From Clostridia bacterium (GTDB taxonomy: Bacteria > Bacillota > Clostridia > UMGS1883), in the NCBI GenBank assembly GCA_017411435.1, contig JAFQQD010000015.1, forward strand, positions 1 through 44,100: a DNA stretch of 44,100 bases, read 5' to 3'. Below the pieces are notes generated by a model. That model saw only the letters and a program-made list of their open reading frames with translations. It made no database searches and was not told the origin of the DNA. Shown piece by piece: positions 22,802 to 31,665 of the stretch. A program made the translations under genes and the position numbers. The first letter of the stretch is position 1, and every line of letters begins with the position of its first letter.

Positions 22802-23991
22802 TATTTTTCACCTACTATAATATAAATATAACCATCTGTTGCCATTGTGATATTTCCTTTTTTATCTGTACGGTGAATTTTTATTCCTTTGTTTTTAAGG
22901 CGGTTTATAATCATCGTGCTTGGATATCCGTAATCATTACCCTCACCCACGGATATTACAGCATCTTTGGGCTCTACTGCATTTAAGAACGCCACACTTG
23001 TAGAGGTAAAGCTTCCGTGATGCCCTATCTTCATAACATCAGAGTTTATGCTCTTTTCATTATCTATTATTTCGTATTCAGCCTCAGCCTCTGCGTCTGC
23101 GCAAAGCATTGTGCTTACTTTGTTGTACAGAAGTCTTAAAACCACCGAGTAATTATTCATTCTGAGGTATCTTCTCTTTTCAGGCGAGAGAACTTTCACA
23201 TCACAAGAACTCACTGGTATTTCATCCCCCTGATATAAAAGTTCGACTTTACACCCCTTTTTATTCAGGCTATTAATCATTCCTTCAAAAGTTTTTGTAT
23301 CATTGATAACATCTGATGTGTAAAATTTTCCTATAGAAAAATTATTTATTATATACTCCATACCGCCAATATGGTCACTGTGAGGATGCGTTGCCACCAC
23401 ATGGTCAATATGATTATAACCTTCGTTCTTTATAAAATCGGCAAGTGTTTTTCCAAAGTTCTTCTCCCCTGCATCCACGAGCATACACTCTCCATCAGGA
23501 AACTGGGCAAAAATGCTGTCTGCCTGTCCGCAATCAAGAAAATGAATCTTTGTCAGGGGCTTATCGCTTATACTTGCGATGCGGTCTTTTCCCCGCCATA
23601 TTACACCGCATCCCAGGCTGTCTGCCACGGCGCGCAATGAAACCATAATAGTGCCATCTATAATTACCGGTCCTTGTTCGAGAGTCAGTTCACTTCCGTT
23701 TTTAATCATTTTTGAGTCATCGGGAGTTATGCTTATAACAGATTCTTTATAAACGCACCTTGCTGTGCGTTTTTTTTCGTCCCACGAAACCTCGGCACCT
23801 AAACCTTCAAAAACCTCGCGCATTGGCACGAATGCCTTACCCTCTATAAAGAGTGCTTTGTGCGAAGAGGCAAGTTCCTCTCCGTTTATTAAGATTTTGA
23901 TATCATCTGAAGCAAAAGCTACATATGACAGAGAAAAAATAACTACGGCAAGCATAATTATACTTGCCGTAATTTTGATGTTAGACTTCAT
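22801..23991 (-). CDS. Exported ComEC/Rec2-like metallo-hydrolase with copper-amine-oxidase-N stalk
   Basis: A 396-residue secreted or surface protein. Residues 1-28 form a signal peptide ending AFA-SD. Residues 30-140 match the copper amine oxidase N-terminal stalk domain (ILINGEELASSHKALFIEG, FVPMREVFEGLGAEVSWDE, MVSLRAVADSLGCGVIW), which is common on clostridial surface proteins and has no catalytic role. The rest is a metallo-beta-lactamase fold like the soluble domain of ComEC: LDCGQADSIFAQFPDG, THPHSDHIGGMEY with HxHxDH (202-207), and IGHHGSFTSTS. The cleaved substrate is unknown; an extracellular nuclease is a possibility by homology with ComEC. No ComEC membrane domain is present. Confidence 0.88.
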   Translation of the reverse strand: MKSNIKITASIIMLAVVIFSLSYVAFASDDIKILINGEELASSHKALFIEGKAFVPMREVFEGLGAEVSWDEKKRTARCVYKESVISITPDDSKMIKNGSELTLEQGPVIIDGTIMVSLRAVADSLGCGVIWRGKDRIASISDKPLTKIHFLDCGQADSIFAQFPDGECMLVDAGEKNFGKTLADFIKNEGYNHIDHVVATHPHSDHIGGMEYIINNFSIGKFYTSDVINDTKTFEGMINSLNKKGCKVELLYQGDEIPVSSCDVKVLSPEKRRYLRMNNYSVVLRLLYNKVSTMLCADAEAEAEYEIIDNEKSINSDVMKIGHHGSFTSTSVAFLNAVEPKDAVISVGEGNDYGYPSTMIINRLKNKGIKIHRTDKKGNITMATDGYIYIIVGEK

Positions 23992-23994
23992 ATT

Positions 23995-24954
23995 TTAACT
24001 CCACACATCGCGACAATTTTTACCATTTATAAATGCCTCTATGTTTTCTGCGGTCATAGAAATGCATCTTTTTCTTGCTTCTATTGAAGCCCACGCTATA
24101 TGAGGTGAATATAAAATTCTTTCACTGTTGTTCACTGAAACTATCGGCGCGTCTTTTTCGGGAGGCTCGGCAGAATATACATCAAGCGCCGCACCTGCTA
24201 TGATATTGTTATCTACTGCGTCAGCAAGCGCTTTTTCGTCAATTATCGCGCCTCTGCCTACATTTACAATAAACGCTGATTTTTTCATCATTGCAAGTTC
24301 TTTCTTTCCGATAATGCCGGTGGTTTTTTCGTTAAGTGGTGCGTGAATTGTTATTATGTCAGATTCACGGATAAGTTTTTCAAGAGGTACATTTTCATAT
24401 TTTTCCTTGCGCACTGCACCGCTTATGCTTGAATAGGAAACCTGTGCACCAAATGCTGCTGCGCAGTCAGCTACTGCTCTTCCGATTGCACCCATTCCTA
24501 TGATGCCCCACTTTTTTCCTGCAATTTCGAAAAACGGTTTTCCAAGATGATTTGCAACACCGCTTTCTGAATATGCACCGCTTTTTACAAAATCATCATA
24601 ATAGCGAATATTTTCGATAAGAGCAAAAAGAAGTGCAAAAGTATGCTGACACACACTTTCTGTGCAGTATCCGGGCACATTTCTTACACGGATATTATGC
24701 TCCCTGCAATACTCTGTATCGATGTTATTATAACCAACTGCAAACACACATATTAATTTTAATTTTTTGGCATGTGATAATACATCCCTTCCAAGATGCA
24801 CCTTGTTTGTTACAACTATATCGGCATCCTTTATACGCTCGAGGATATCTTCTTTATCACTGCTATGATACTTAATACACTCTCCCAAGCGCTCAATTGA
24901 AGAAAATTCCATATCCTCGCCCATTGTGCCCGTGTCGAGAAGAACAATTTTCAT
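23995..24954 (-). CDS. D-isomer-specific 2-hydroxyacid dehydrogenase
   Basis: An NAD(P)-dependent dehydrogenase of 319 residues. The nucleotide-binding motif is GKKWGIIGMGAIGRAVADCA. The catalytic Arg region is FIVNVGRGAIIDEKAL and the catalytic His is in SPHIAW. The sequence is closest in style to glycerate dehydrogenase/hydroxypyruvate reductase (VFAVGYNNIDTEYCREHNI, NVPGYCTESVCQHTFALLFA), but lactate or phosphoglycerate use cannot be excluded. It starts on the stop codon of ricT and ends 3 bp before the metallo-hydrolase gene. Confidence 0.9.
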   Translation of the reverse strand: MKIVLLDTGTMGEDMEFSSIERLGECIKYHSSDKEDILERIKDADIVVTNKVHLGRDVLSHAKKLKLICVFAVGYNNIDTEYCREHNIRVRNVPGYCTESVCQHTFALLFALIENIRYYDDFVKSGAYSESGVANHLGKPFFEIAGKKWGIIGMGAIGRAVADCAAAFGAQVSYSSISGAVRKEKYENVPLEKLIRESDIITIHAPLNEKTTGIIGKKELAMMKKSAFIVNVGRGAIIDEKALADAVDNNIIAGAALDVYSAEPPEKDAPIVSVNNSERILYSPHIAWASIEARKRCISMTAENIEAFINGKNCRDVWS

Positions 24955-25826
24955 CAGTTTTCCTCCAGCTTTTTAAGTTCCTTAAGGTCTTCTGAATTAT
25001 CGTTTTGTCTTTGATTATTCTTAAGGATTTTAAGGTCTGTAAAGTTAAATTCCTCTACCCTTGCCTCTCCCTCACCGTCAAGTTTTACTTTTGCAACGCC
25101 CTTTAAGATGGTTGAGCTCTGCACAATACCTTTACCGTGAGGAGTTGAAACTACCGCACCAACAGAGGGTGCGATTTTAGAAAATTCGTCATAACAGTTC
25201 TGTTCATACTTAAGGCAGCACATAAGTCTTCCGCAGTTTCCTGAAATTTTTGTAGGATTGAGCGAAAGCCCCTGTTCCTTTGCCATTTTTATAGACACGG
25301 GATGGAATCCGTCAAGGTAAGTGCTGCAACAAAGACCTCTTCCACAGATACCTATACCGCCCAGCATTTTCGCTTCGTCACGGATACCAATCTGTCGCAG
25401 TTCAATTCTTGTCCTGAAAACTGACGCAAGGTCTTTTACAAGCTCACGGAAATCCACTCTTCCGTCTGCAGTAAAGTAAAAGAGGATTTTATTTGCATCG
25501 AAAGTATATTCCACATCTACAAGCTTCATATCAAGCTTATGCGCAGCAATCTTTTCCTCGCAGATAGAGAATGCTTCTTTTTCCTTTTTCTTATTCTTTT
25601 TTACCTGTTCTTTATCAGAATTTGTCGCAACTCGGACTACTTCTTTAAGCGGAGATACGATTTCGCTCTCTTCAACCTCGCGCACGGTAATTGAAACTGT
25701 TCCGTACTCAAGACCTCTTGAGGTTTCAACGATTACCTCATCGCCAAGCTTTAGTTCAAGCTCACCCGGGGCAAAATAATATGCTTTTCCAAGCTCCTTA
25801 AATTTAACTCCTACTACCTTTACCAT
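24954..25826 (-). CDS. ricT: PSP1-domain protein RicT (YaaT)
   Basis: A component of the Y-complex (RicA-RicF-RicT) that assists RNase Y-dependent mRNA processing in Firmicutes. The 290-residue protein has the PSP1 domain (LGDEVIVETSRGLEYGTVS through FRTRIELRQIGIRDEAKMLG). The cysteine motifs that bind Fe-S clusters are GICGRGLCCSTYL and GNCGRLMCCLKYE. The tail is charged. It overlaps holB by 23 bp at its start; the holB-ricT pairing is widely conserved in Firmicutes. No ricA or ricF is in the window. Confidence 0.95.
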   Translation of the reverse strand: MVKVVGVKFKELGKAYYFAPGELELKLGDEVIVETSRGLEYGTVSITVREVEESEIVSPLKEVVRVATNSDKEQVKKNKKKEKEAFSICEEKIAAHKLDMKLVDVEYTFDANKILFYFTADGRVDFRELVKDLASVFRTRIELRQIGIRDEAKMLGGIGICGRGLCCSTYLDGFHPVSIKMAKEQGLSLNPTKISGNCGRLMCCLKYEQNCYDEFSKIAPSVGAVVSTPHGKGIVQSSTILKGVAKVKLDGEGEARVEEFNFTDLKILKNNQRQNDNSEDLKELKKLEEN

Positions 25827-26796
25827 GGATATCCTCCCAACAATTTATCAGCATATTCGTAATCCAAAGCTCATAATTCATCGATTTATTGAGCTGAGAA
25901 CGAGTAAGTGCTGCTCTTTCTATTATACTTATTACAGACGCCAGAGTAACCTTTGAAGAAAAACTCTCTATGAGCGCCTCTTTATCCTGATTAATTATGC
26001 GTCCTCCTACTTTTATTGCCATAGCGTCACGCATAAAGCTTGTAAACAGTTCAAAATACAAATCACAATTTGTGTAGCTTCCCTTACATTTAACTCCGAA
26101 AAGCTCTGCAATTTTAATTATGGAAAGCCTGTCATCCGCCAAACGGCTTACGGCATCAAACACTTTTTCCCTTGTTTCAAAAAACTCTTCATCCTCGCAG
26201 ATTGCTATCGCTCTGCCGATGACGCCGCCACTGTATAGGGCAACGAAAGGAAGTATATCCTTTTTCAACGGGTACTGTCTTAGCATATACTCCTGGATTT
26301 CTTTTTCGGGAAAAGGTTCAAACACAACTTTTGTACCACGCGAACGAATCGTCTGAAGAAGATTCTTTTCGTTTTCAGAAAGAAGTATTATTACCGCATA
26401 TGAAGGCGGTTCTTCAAATGATTTTAAGAGTGCGTTCTGTGCGGCGTCATTCATATTGTCAGCACCGCGTATGATACATATTTTCTTATCTGAAAGTGCA
26501 GGCCTTATATAAAGCTCTTCATTCATAGCGCGGATATCGTCTACCGTTATGGTATCCCCTCCGCCGATTATAACAAGGTCGCTGTGTGTCATAGCGGAGT
26601 GTTTTTTACAATCGGGACACTCTCCGCACGGTTTGACATCTCCTGTACAATGAAGGGCATTTGCAAAAATCCGTGCCGCAGTATATTTACCTATTCCTTT
26701 TACCCCTTCAAAAATATATGCCTGGGAAAAGCTCCCGTCTCTGGCACTTAAAAGAAGAGACCTAAACGCCTTTTGTGTTGTAAGGTAATTAGCCAA
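25804..26796 (-). CDS. holB: DNA polymerase III delta-prime subunit
   Basis: The clamp-loader delta-prime subunit, an AAA+ protein that helps load the beta clamp. The 330-residue protein has a Walker A-like loop (FEGVKGIGKYTAARIFANAL), the four-Cys Zn module CGECPDCKKH with an upstream Cys, and the SRC-like region TIRSRGTKVVFEPF. DAAQNALLKSFEEPP is the highly conserved sensor/Walker B region. ATG lies 13 bp after the DUF5693 gene. Confidence 0.94.
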   Translation of the reverse strand: MANYLTTQKAFRSLLLSARDGSFSQAYIFEGVKGIGKYTAARIFANALHCTGDVKPCGECPDCKKHSAMTHSDLVIIGGGDTITVDDIRAMNEELYIRPALSDKKICIIRGADNMNDAAQNALLKSFEEPPSYAVIILLSENEKNLLQTIRSRGTKVVFEPFPEKEIQEYMLRQYPLKKDILPFVALYSGGVIGRAIAICEDEEFFETREKVFDAVSRLADDRLSIIKIAELFGVKCKGSYTNCDLYFELFTSFMRDAMAIKVGGRIINQDKEALIESFSSKVTLASVISIIERAALTRSQLNKSMNYELWITNMLINCWEDIHGKGSRS

Positions 26797-26809
26797 TTTT
26801 ATTCACCGC

Positions 26810-28813
26810 TTAAAAATATTTCTTTTGCATATAATCTGCAATTCTCAGTATTACAGCATTTATAACAAGCGCAAACACACCTGCCACCAACGCAATAATA
26901 AGGCCGTTTATAACCCTGCTGAATATTATCTCCGCCGATGTGAACACATGGCAGAAGCTATTGATAATTGATGCAAAAAGTATTGAGCTTCCTGTTGCAA
27001 AAAACCATTTGAAGAGAGTATAATTCGTGTTTTTGAGATAGTAAATAAACAGCATAAGGCAGGGCCAACCAACCAAAAATTCCTTTGTACGCGGGCGTGC
27101 CGTCATAAATTCAGTAATTGTATTTCGCATAAATGCCTCAATAGTTGATATGCTTGTGACATTTCCGCTGCGAATAAGGTAAACAGCCACTATACCTCCT
27201 ATTACTGCCGCAATTATTACCCAATACACCTTAATGTCCATTTTAAGAATCTGTATCGTTTTTGAAACATAGTTATCAGTCTTTGGAACAAACATTATTC
27301 CAAAAGCCGCCGCGCTATACAGAATCGGAAGAATAAGAGATATTTTTATTCCTCTGAAAATAATTGAATTTATATAGTAATCAAGTCCTGAAAGAAGCGA
27401 TGACTGAATAATACCGCAAAGGCAGAGTGTTCCAAGTGCAAGCACCATTGTTGTAACAAGAAGCACTGCAAAGGAAAGTTTTTCCTTGACAGTCTTAGCA
27501 TAAGTCATTACAAGTGTCAACGCAAAGCAAGGAGCAATCGCGGCAAAAAGAGTGGGATAAAATGCGATTATTCCCTCTGGTGCTTTAAGCGAGAAGAGTA
27601 TGCTGAAAAGCGCACCGGCAAATGCGATAATTTCAAGTTTCTTAAATCTTTTTTCAAAAAGAAGCTCAAGAAGAGTTACTCCCATAAGAATCATAACGAG
27701 CATCGCTATTGCAGAAACAAGGCGGCGATTGACATTATAATCGTAAACTGTGTCATACTCTCCTGTGTTATAGCCAATTTCTGAAAGTTTTTTTATAGCC
27801 ATATGGGTAGCTTTATTTGTTTTTTCACTCTTGTCCGCAAATGTTGTTGTACCGCTGATAAGCTGATTTATAACTACAAAGCGGATATTTCTGTCAATAA
27901 CCGAATTTGTAATCTGATGATATCTTGTATCAACATACGGAGGATTGTCGAAATCCACGGTTTCATAACTGCGCAGGATTTTTCCGCCTGCTACCCGAGT
28001 AAGTTCATCATAGCCGATAGGTTTCTGATTTGAAAGCTGATCCTGATTTTCCGTAACAATAAGATACAGGTCCTTTTTATTTATGAGGTTGCATATAGCT
28101 GTATAGTTAGTTTTTGCTTTTGCCGACTTGTCTTCATTGTTGTAATTTTCTTTAAGATTTAAGTATTTTACATTGTAAGTATCGATTATCTCTTCAATAC
28201 GGCTAACATATGCCGTGTTTGAAAAACTGCCGAGCATCATAGAAAGAGCTATGTCAAACCCCTTCTCGTGAGCGTCTTTAATTTTTTCTTCATCAAAACC
28301 GGTTGTAACCTTCCAGGCATCGTCTACGCCTTCGTAAAGGACATATACATCGGCGCCTTCCGGAGTTTCTTTTTTGATAAATTCTTCGTTTGAAAACTTG
28401 GAGGGAATCCATTTTTCAAGATATTTCTTTGCATCGGGACGCTTGGTTATAAGAACATAACTGTCGTTGTGGATTTTTTCGTCTTCTGCAAACTGCTTTA
28501 TTATGTTTTCGCTTTCATCGTCATATTTATGGCTGAGAACATTATATTTGATGCCTGTTACAAAGCCTGCATTTATCAGCGAGTTTATGCTTTCCTCTGC
28601 TACAAAGAGTGTCTTAACTCCCATTTTTTTGTTTTCTTTAAGAGTTTCATCAAACTCTTTTCTGCTGAGCACCATATTTGCATTATTATAGTTAAGAGCA
28701 AAAATTACATCATTGTTTGCTTTTTCGTTTTTAATACGCTGAGAAAATGTCGGCAAAAGCATTGCTATAAGAACAAACATTATCACTGTGCGGATTATAA
28801 TATTCTTTTTCAT
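26810..28813 (-). CDS. DUF5693-family membrane protein
   Basis: A 667-residue protein of unknown function. It starts with a membrane anchor or signal segment (TVIMFVLIAMLLPTF). The following large extracytoplasmic domain (about 30-370) has a TIM-barrel-like pattern in which each strand carries a prediction such as GVKTLFVAEESI and DLYLIVTENQDQ. After that come about eight hydrophobic segments (370-655). Families of this kind in Firmicutes lie beside cell-wall polymer genes. Here it overlaps the murJ stop by 4 bp (ATGA), which suggests coupled translation and a role in the envelope. That function is inference. Confidence 0.8.
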   Translation of the reverse strand: MKKNIIIRTVIMFVLIAMLLPTFSQRIKNEKANNDVIFALNYNNANMVLSRKEFDETLKENKKMGVKTLFVAEESINSLINAGFVTGIKYNVLSHKYDDESENIIKQFAEDEKIHNDSYVLITKRPDAKKYLEKWIPSKFSNEEFIKKETPEGADVYVLYEGVDDAWKVTTGFDEEKIKDAHEKGFDIALSMMLGSFSNTAYVSRIEEIIDTYNVKYLNLKENYNNEDKSAKAKTNYTAICNLINKKDLYLIVTENQDQLSNQKPIGYDELTRVAGGKILRSYETVDFDNPPYVDTRYHQITNSVIDRNIRFVVINQLISGTTTFADKSEKTNKATHMAIKKLSEIGYNTGEYDTVYDYNVNRRLVSAIAMLVMILMGVTLLELLFEKRFKKLEIIAFAGALFSILFSLKAPEGIIAFYPTLFAAIAPCFALTLVMTYAKTVKEKLSFAVLLVTTMVLALGTLCLCGIIQSSLLSGLDYYINSIIFRGIKISLILPILYSAAAFGIMFVPKTDNYVSKTIQILKMDIKVYWVIIAAVIGGIVAVYLIRSGNVTSISTIEAFMRNTITEFMTARPRTKEFLVGWPCLMLFIYYLKNTNYTLFKWFFATGSSILFASIINSFCHVFTSAEIIFSRVINGLIIALVAGVFALVINAVILRIADYMQKKYF

Positions 28814-30309
28814 TCCTGTCCCTCCTGTGCGTTTTTACCCTTAAGAATTATTTTTACAATTCCCATCTTCCAAAGCAGAGCGCAGTACACACCTCCGCAA
28901 ACCATAAGAGGAAGAAGGAACATGATTTTATCATTTACAAATCCGGGAGATACTGCCTTGAACGCAAAAAATACCAAAAGTGCGAATATTCCCGATATGA
29001 CGATTTTTGAAACATTTTTCAAAAATTCTTTATCCATATAGTTTCCCGTGACCCTTTTTATTGCAAGAGCAATATTTACTGCATAAAGCGTAAAAAGAGC
29101 TGTCGTGGCAGATGCAATTGCAATAACTCCGTAAGGAGCTACAAACATATTGATAACAGGTTTTAGAAGTATTACCAGAACTGTTCCGATAACTGTGTAT
29201 GAATAGCGGTTATCAAGATAAAGTATTTTATTGAAAAGTTCCTGACATACATAACCGAAAGCGCCCAAAGTGTATATAGCAAAAAGCACGCCCGTAGTTT
29301 TTGCAAGCGCATGCGTGAATTCGCCACGCTCGTAAAGAAGTGAAATAACATTTTCTCCGAAACAGCTTGTTACCAGAATGAACGGAACAAAGATTGAGAG
29401 CATAATAATTATCATATTCTGCAGTAATCTTTTCACATAATCTATATTTCCCTCTTCATAGTTTTTACTGATTGATGGGAAAACCACATTACTCATCGCA
29501 ACTACAAATACACTTGCAATTGTGATAAAAAGGTTTGATGCATAATTGATTGTTGAGGCAACACCGTCCTCACCACTGACAAAGGCCTTGTCAATCATAA
29601 ACGAAACCTGGAACATCATATTTGAAATGAATATCCAGAGAATTTCGCTGTTCTTTCCACTTGATTTTGTCTTCTTTTCCTGTTTTACAAAAAAGCGGTA
29701 TCCCTTTTTATAAAATGCCGGAAGCTGAATTACTATATGCAAAAACCATCCGATTGTCGTTACAATTCCGACTGTCACAATATCAACACCGGGAACAAAG
29801 AGCGATGCTATTATGACAACATTAAACGGCAGGCTCATAATAGAGCTGATGAAAAACACCTTGTTATTCTGAAGCACTCCCGAAATGATATACGCAATAA
29901 GTACAAACCAAAGTGACGGGAGCATTATATACATGAGTTTTACAGCAAGGGTGAAATCTGCGCCCTGTACACCGGGGAGAAGAAGTTTTACGACCGGTGC
30001 AGAGAAAACATAAAGGATTGCAGTAGCTATCAGTGTTATGAGAGTAGTTTTTCCCATAAACGAGGATACATAGGCGCGTTTTTGAGATTCTTCAGCATTT
30101 TCAGCTTTATTAAGATTTTTTATAACAAGTGTTGAAAGCGCAACTCCTATACCCGTGAAGATGAGATTAACCAGTCCGAAAATCTGAAAATAGATATCGG
30201 TATATACACTTGCACCGAAAACCGATGCAAATACTATATCACGGAAAAAACCTATTCCCTTGGCAAGAAGTATTCCTAATACAACCATAATATATGCCAT
30301 TGAATTCAA
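28810..30309 (-). CDS. murJ: MurJ/MviN-type lipid flippase
   Basis: A polytopic membrane protein of the MOP superfamily, probably flipping lipid II for peptidoglycan synthesis. It has about fourteen hydrophobic segments and the signature GIGFFRDIVFASVFGASVYT near the N-terminus, with PSLWFVLIAYIISGVLQ and LYERGEFTHALAKTTG later. I place the start at TTG 30309 because AAAGGGCGGTG lies 6 nt before it and because a consensus promoter at 30352-30380 rules out the longer frame reaching 30408. ATG 30300 is an alternative. This gives 499 residues, the usual MurJ length. It heads a seven-gene operon. Confidence 0.88.
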   Translation of the reverse strand: MNSMAYIMVVLGILLAKGIGFFRDIVFASVFGASVYTDIYFQIFGLVNLIFTGIGVALSTLVIKNLNKAENAEESQKRAYVSSFMGKTTLITLIATAILYVFSAPVVKLLLPGVQGADFTLAVKLMYIMLPSLWFVLIAYIISGVLQNNKVFFISSIMSLPFNVVIIASLFVPGVDIVTVGIVTTIGWFLHIVIQLPAFYKKGYRFFVKQEKKTKSSGKNSEILWIFISNMMFQVSFMIDKAFVSGEDGVASTINYASNLFITIASVFVVAMSNVVFPSISKNYEEGNIDYVKRLLQNMIIIMLSIFVPFILVTSCFGENVISLLYERGEFTHALAKTTGVLFAIYTLGAFGYVCQELFNKILYLDNRYSYTVIGTVLVILLKPVINMFVAPYGVIAIASATTALFTLYAVNIALAIKRVTGNYMDKEFLKNVSKIVISGIFALLVFFAFKAVSPGFVNDKIMFLLPLMVCGGVYCALLWKMGIVKIILKGKNAQEGQE

Positions 30310-30351
30310 CTGCTGCACCGCCCTTTCTTTGCACACAAATATACATAGTAT

Positions 30352-30380
30352 ATTATATATTATTTTAATATAATAGTCAA
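30352..30380 (-). promoter_or_regulatory. Promoter of the murJ operon
   Basis: On the minus strand TTGACT, 17 bp, TATAAT. It sits inside the longer murJ reading frame, which fixes the real start downstream. Confidence 0.8.
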
Positions 30381-30391
30381 GATTTAGGCGG

Positions 30392-30420
30392 TTGATAAAT
30401 TCGCTCATTTATGATATAAT
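30392..30420 (+). promoter_or_regulatory. Promoter of dinB
   Basis: TTGATA, 17 bp, TATAAT. The expected transcript begins about 30427, right at the ribosome binding site GGGGAGGTG, so the leader is extremely short. No LexA box is visible. Confidence 0.75.
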
Positions 30421-30442
30421 TAATTTAGGGGAGGTGATTCTT

Positions 30443-31630
30443 TTGGACAGAGTAATACTGCATTGTGACTGCAACTCGTTTTTTGCATCGGTTGAAAGTG
30501 CAATTAACCCAAAATTAAAAGATGTACCCATGGCAGTAGGCGGCAGTGTTGAGGCCAGACACGGGATAATTCTTGCAAAGAATGACCTTGCAAAAGAGTA
30601 TGATATACAAACTGCCGAAACGATATATTCTGCCAAAAGAAAGTGTCCCGAGCTTGTGATTGTTCCACCGCATCACGATTTGTATGAGAAGTATAGCCAG
30701 ATGGTAAATGCCATATATTATGAATACACCGACCAGGTAGAAAAATTCGGTATTGACGAAAGCTGGCTCGATGTTACAGGTTCGCAAAAACTTTTCGGCA
30801 GCGGAGAGGAAATTGCAGATACGCTCCGCAGAAGAATACAAGAAGAAATCGGGATTACGATTTCGGTGGGAGTATCTTTTAACAAGGTTTTTGCAAAGCT
30901 CGGAAGCGACTACAAAAAGCCCGATGCGACTACTGTAATTTCAAGAGAAAACTTCAGGGACATTGTTTATCCGCTGCCTGTCGGAGACCTTCTTTTCGTA
31001 GGAAAAAGGACGAGGGAGACTCTCTCCAAACTAAACATAAAAACAATTGGGGACCTTGCTGAAAGTGATGGAGCAAGACTTAAAAGAATGCTCGGTAAGT
31101 CGGGCGAAATGATATACCGCTATGCGCGCGGAGAGGATGACTCCCCCGTTGACCCACATTCTCACGATGAAGTAAAATCTGTCGGCAACGGTATGACATT
31201 CAAGCGCGATTTACGCGGAGAAAAGGATATCCTGTGCGGAATAGCACATCTGAGCGAAAGCATCGCCGTAAGGATGCGAAGAAAAGGTGTTAAATGCAGT
31301 GTCGTTCAGGTAACAATTAAGGACCCCGATTTGATTTCTATTCAGAGGCAGGAAAAGCTCTCCTCGCCTACTAATCTTGCAAAGGATATTACCGATAAGG
31401 CAATGGAGATTATCCGTCACAGCTGGAATATGAATAAACCGATTCGTATGCTGACAGTGACGGGAAACGGTATCGTTCCTGAAGACTCAGTGCAGCAGAT
31501 TAGTTTTTTTGATGAGGAAAAAAATCCAAAACGCGAAAATCTTGAAAAAACGCTTGATAAAATCCGTGAAAAGTACGGAAGCGATGCCGTAAAAAGTGCA
31601 AATGTGATAAACAACGATTTAGGAATATAA
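30443..31630 (+). CDS. dinB: DNA polymerase IV (Y family)
   Basis: An error-prone translesion polymerase. The 395-residue protein has the catalytic motifs ILHCDCNSFFASVE (metal-binding Asp) and KFGIDESWLDVT (the second acidic pair); the usual SxDEAYLD is replaced by GIDESWLD. VSFNKVFAKLGSDYKKPD follows, then the little-finger domain. The C-terminus contains VQQISFF, which resembles a beta-clamp-binding motif. TTG 30443 was chosen because GGGGAGGTG lies 6 nt upstream; the in-frame codon at 30392 is part of the -35 box. Many Clostridia have this GIDESWLD-type DinB. Confidence 0.92.
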   Translation: MDRVILHCDCNSFFASVESAINPKLKDVPMAVGGSVEARHGIILAKNDLAKEYDIQTAETIYSAKRKCPELVIVPPHHDLYEKYSQMVNAIYYEYTDQVEKFGIDESWLDVTGSQKLFGSGEEIADTLRRRIQEEIGITISVGVSFNKVFAKLGSDYKKPDATTVISRENFRDIVYPLPVGDLLFVGKRTRETLSKLNIKTIGDLAESDGARLKRMLGKSGEMIYRYARGEDDSPVDPHSHDEVKSVGNGMTFKRDLRGEKDILCGIAHLSESIAVRMRRKGVKCSVVQVTIKDPDLISIQRQEKLSSPTNLAKDITDKAMEIIRHSWNMNKPIRMLTVTGNGIVPEDSVQQISFFDEEKNPKRENLEKTLDKIREKYGSDAVKSANVINNDLGI

Positions 31631-31665
31631 AAAGAGAAGTGATACTAAGTATCACTTCTCTTTTT
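31629..31665. terminator. Bidirectional terminator shared by dinB and uvrC
   Basis: AAAAAGAGAAGTGATACT and AGTATCACTTCTCTTTTT form a long perfect hairpin with T runs both ways. Its 3' arm codes for the last residues of UvrC on the other strand, so on that side the stem includes the stop codon. Confidence 0.9.
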
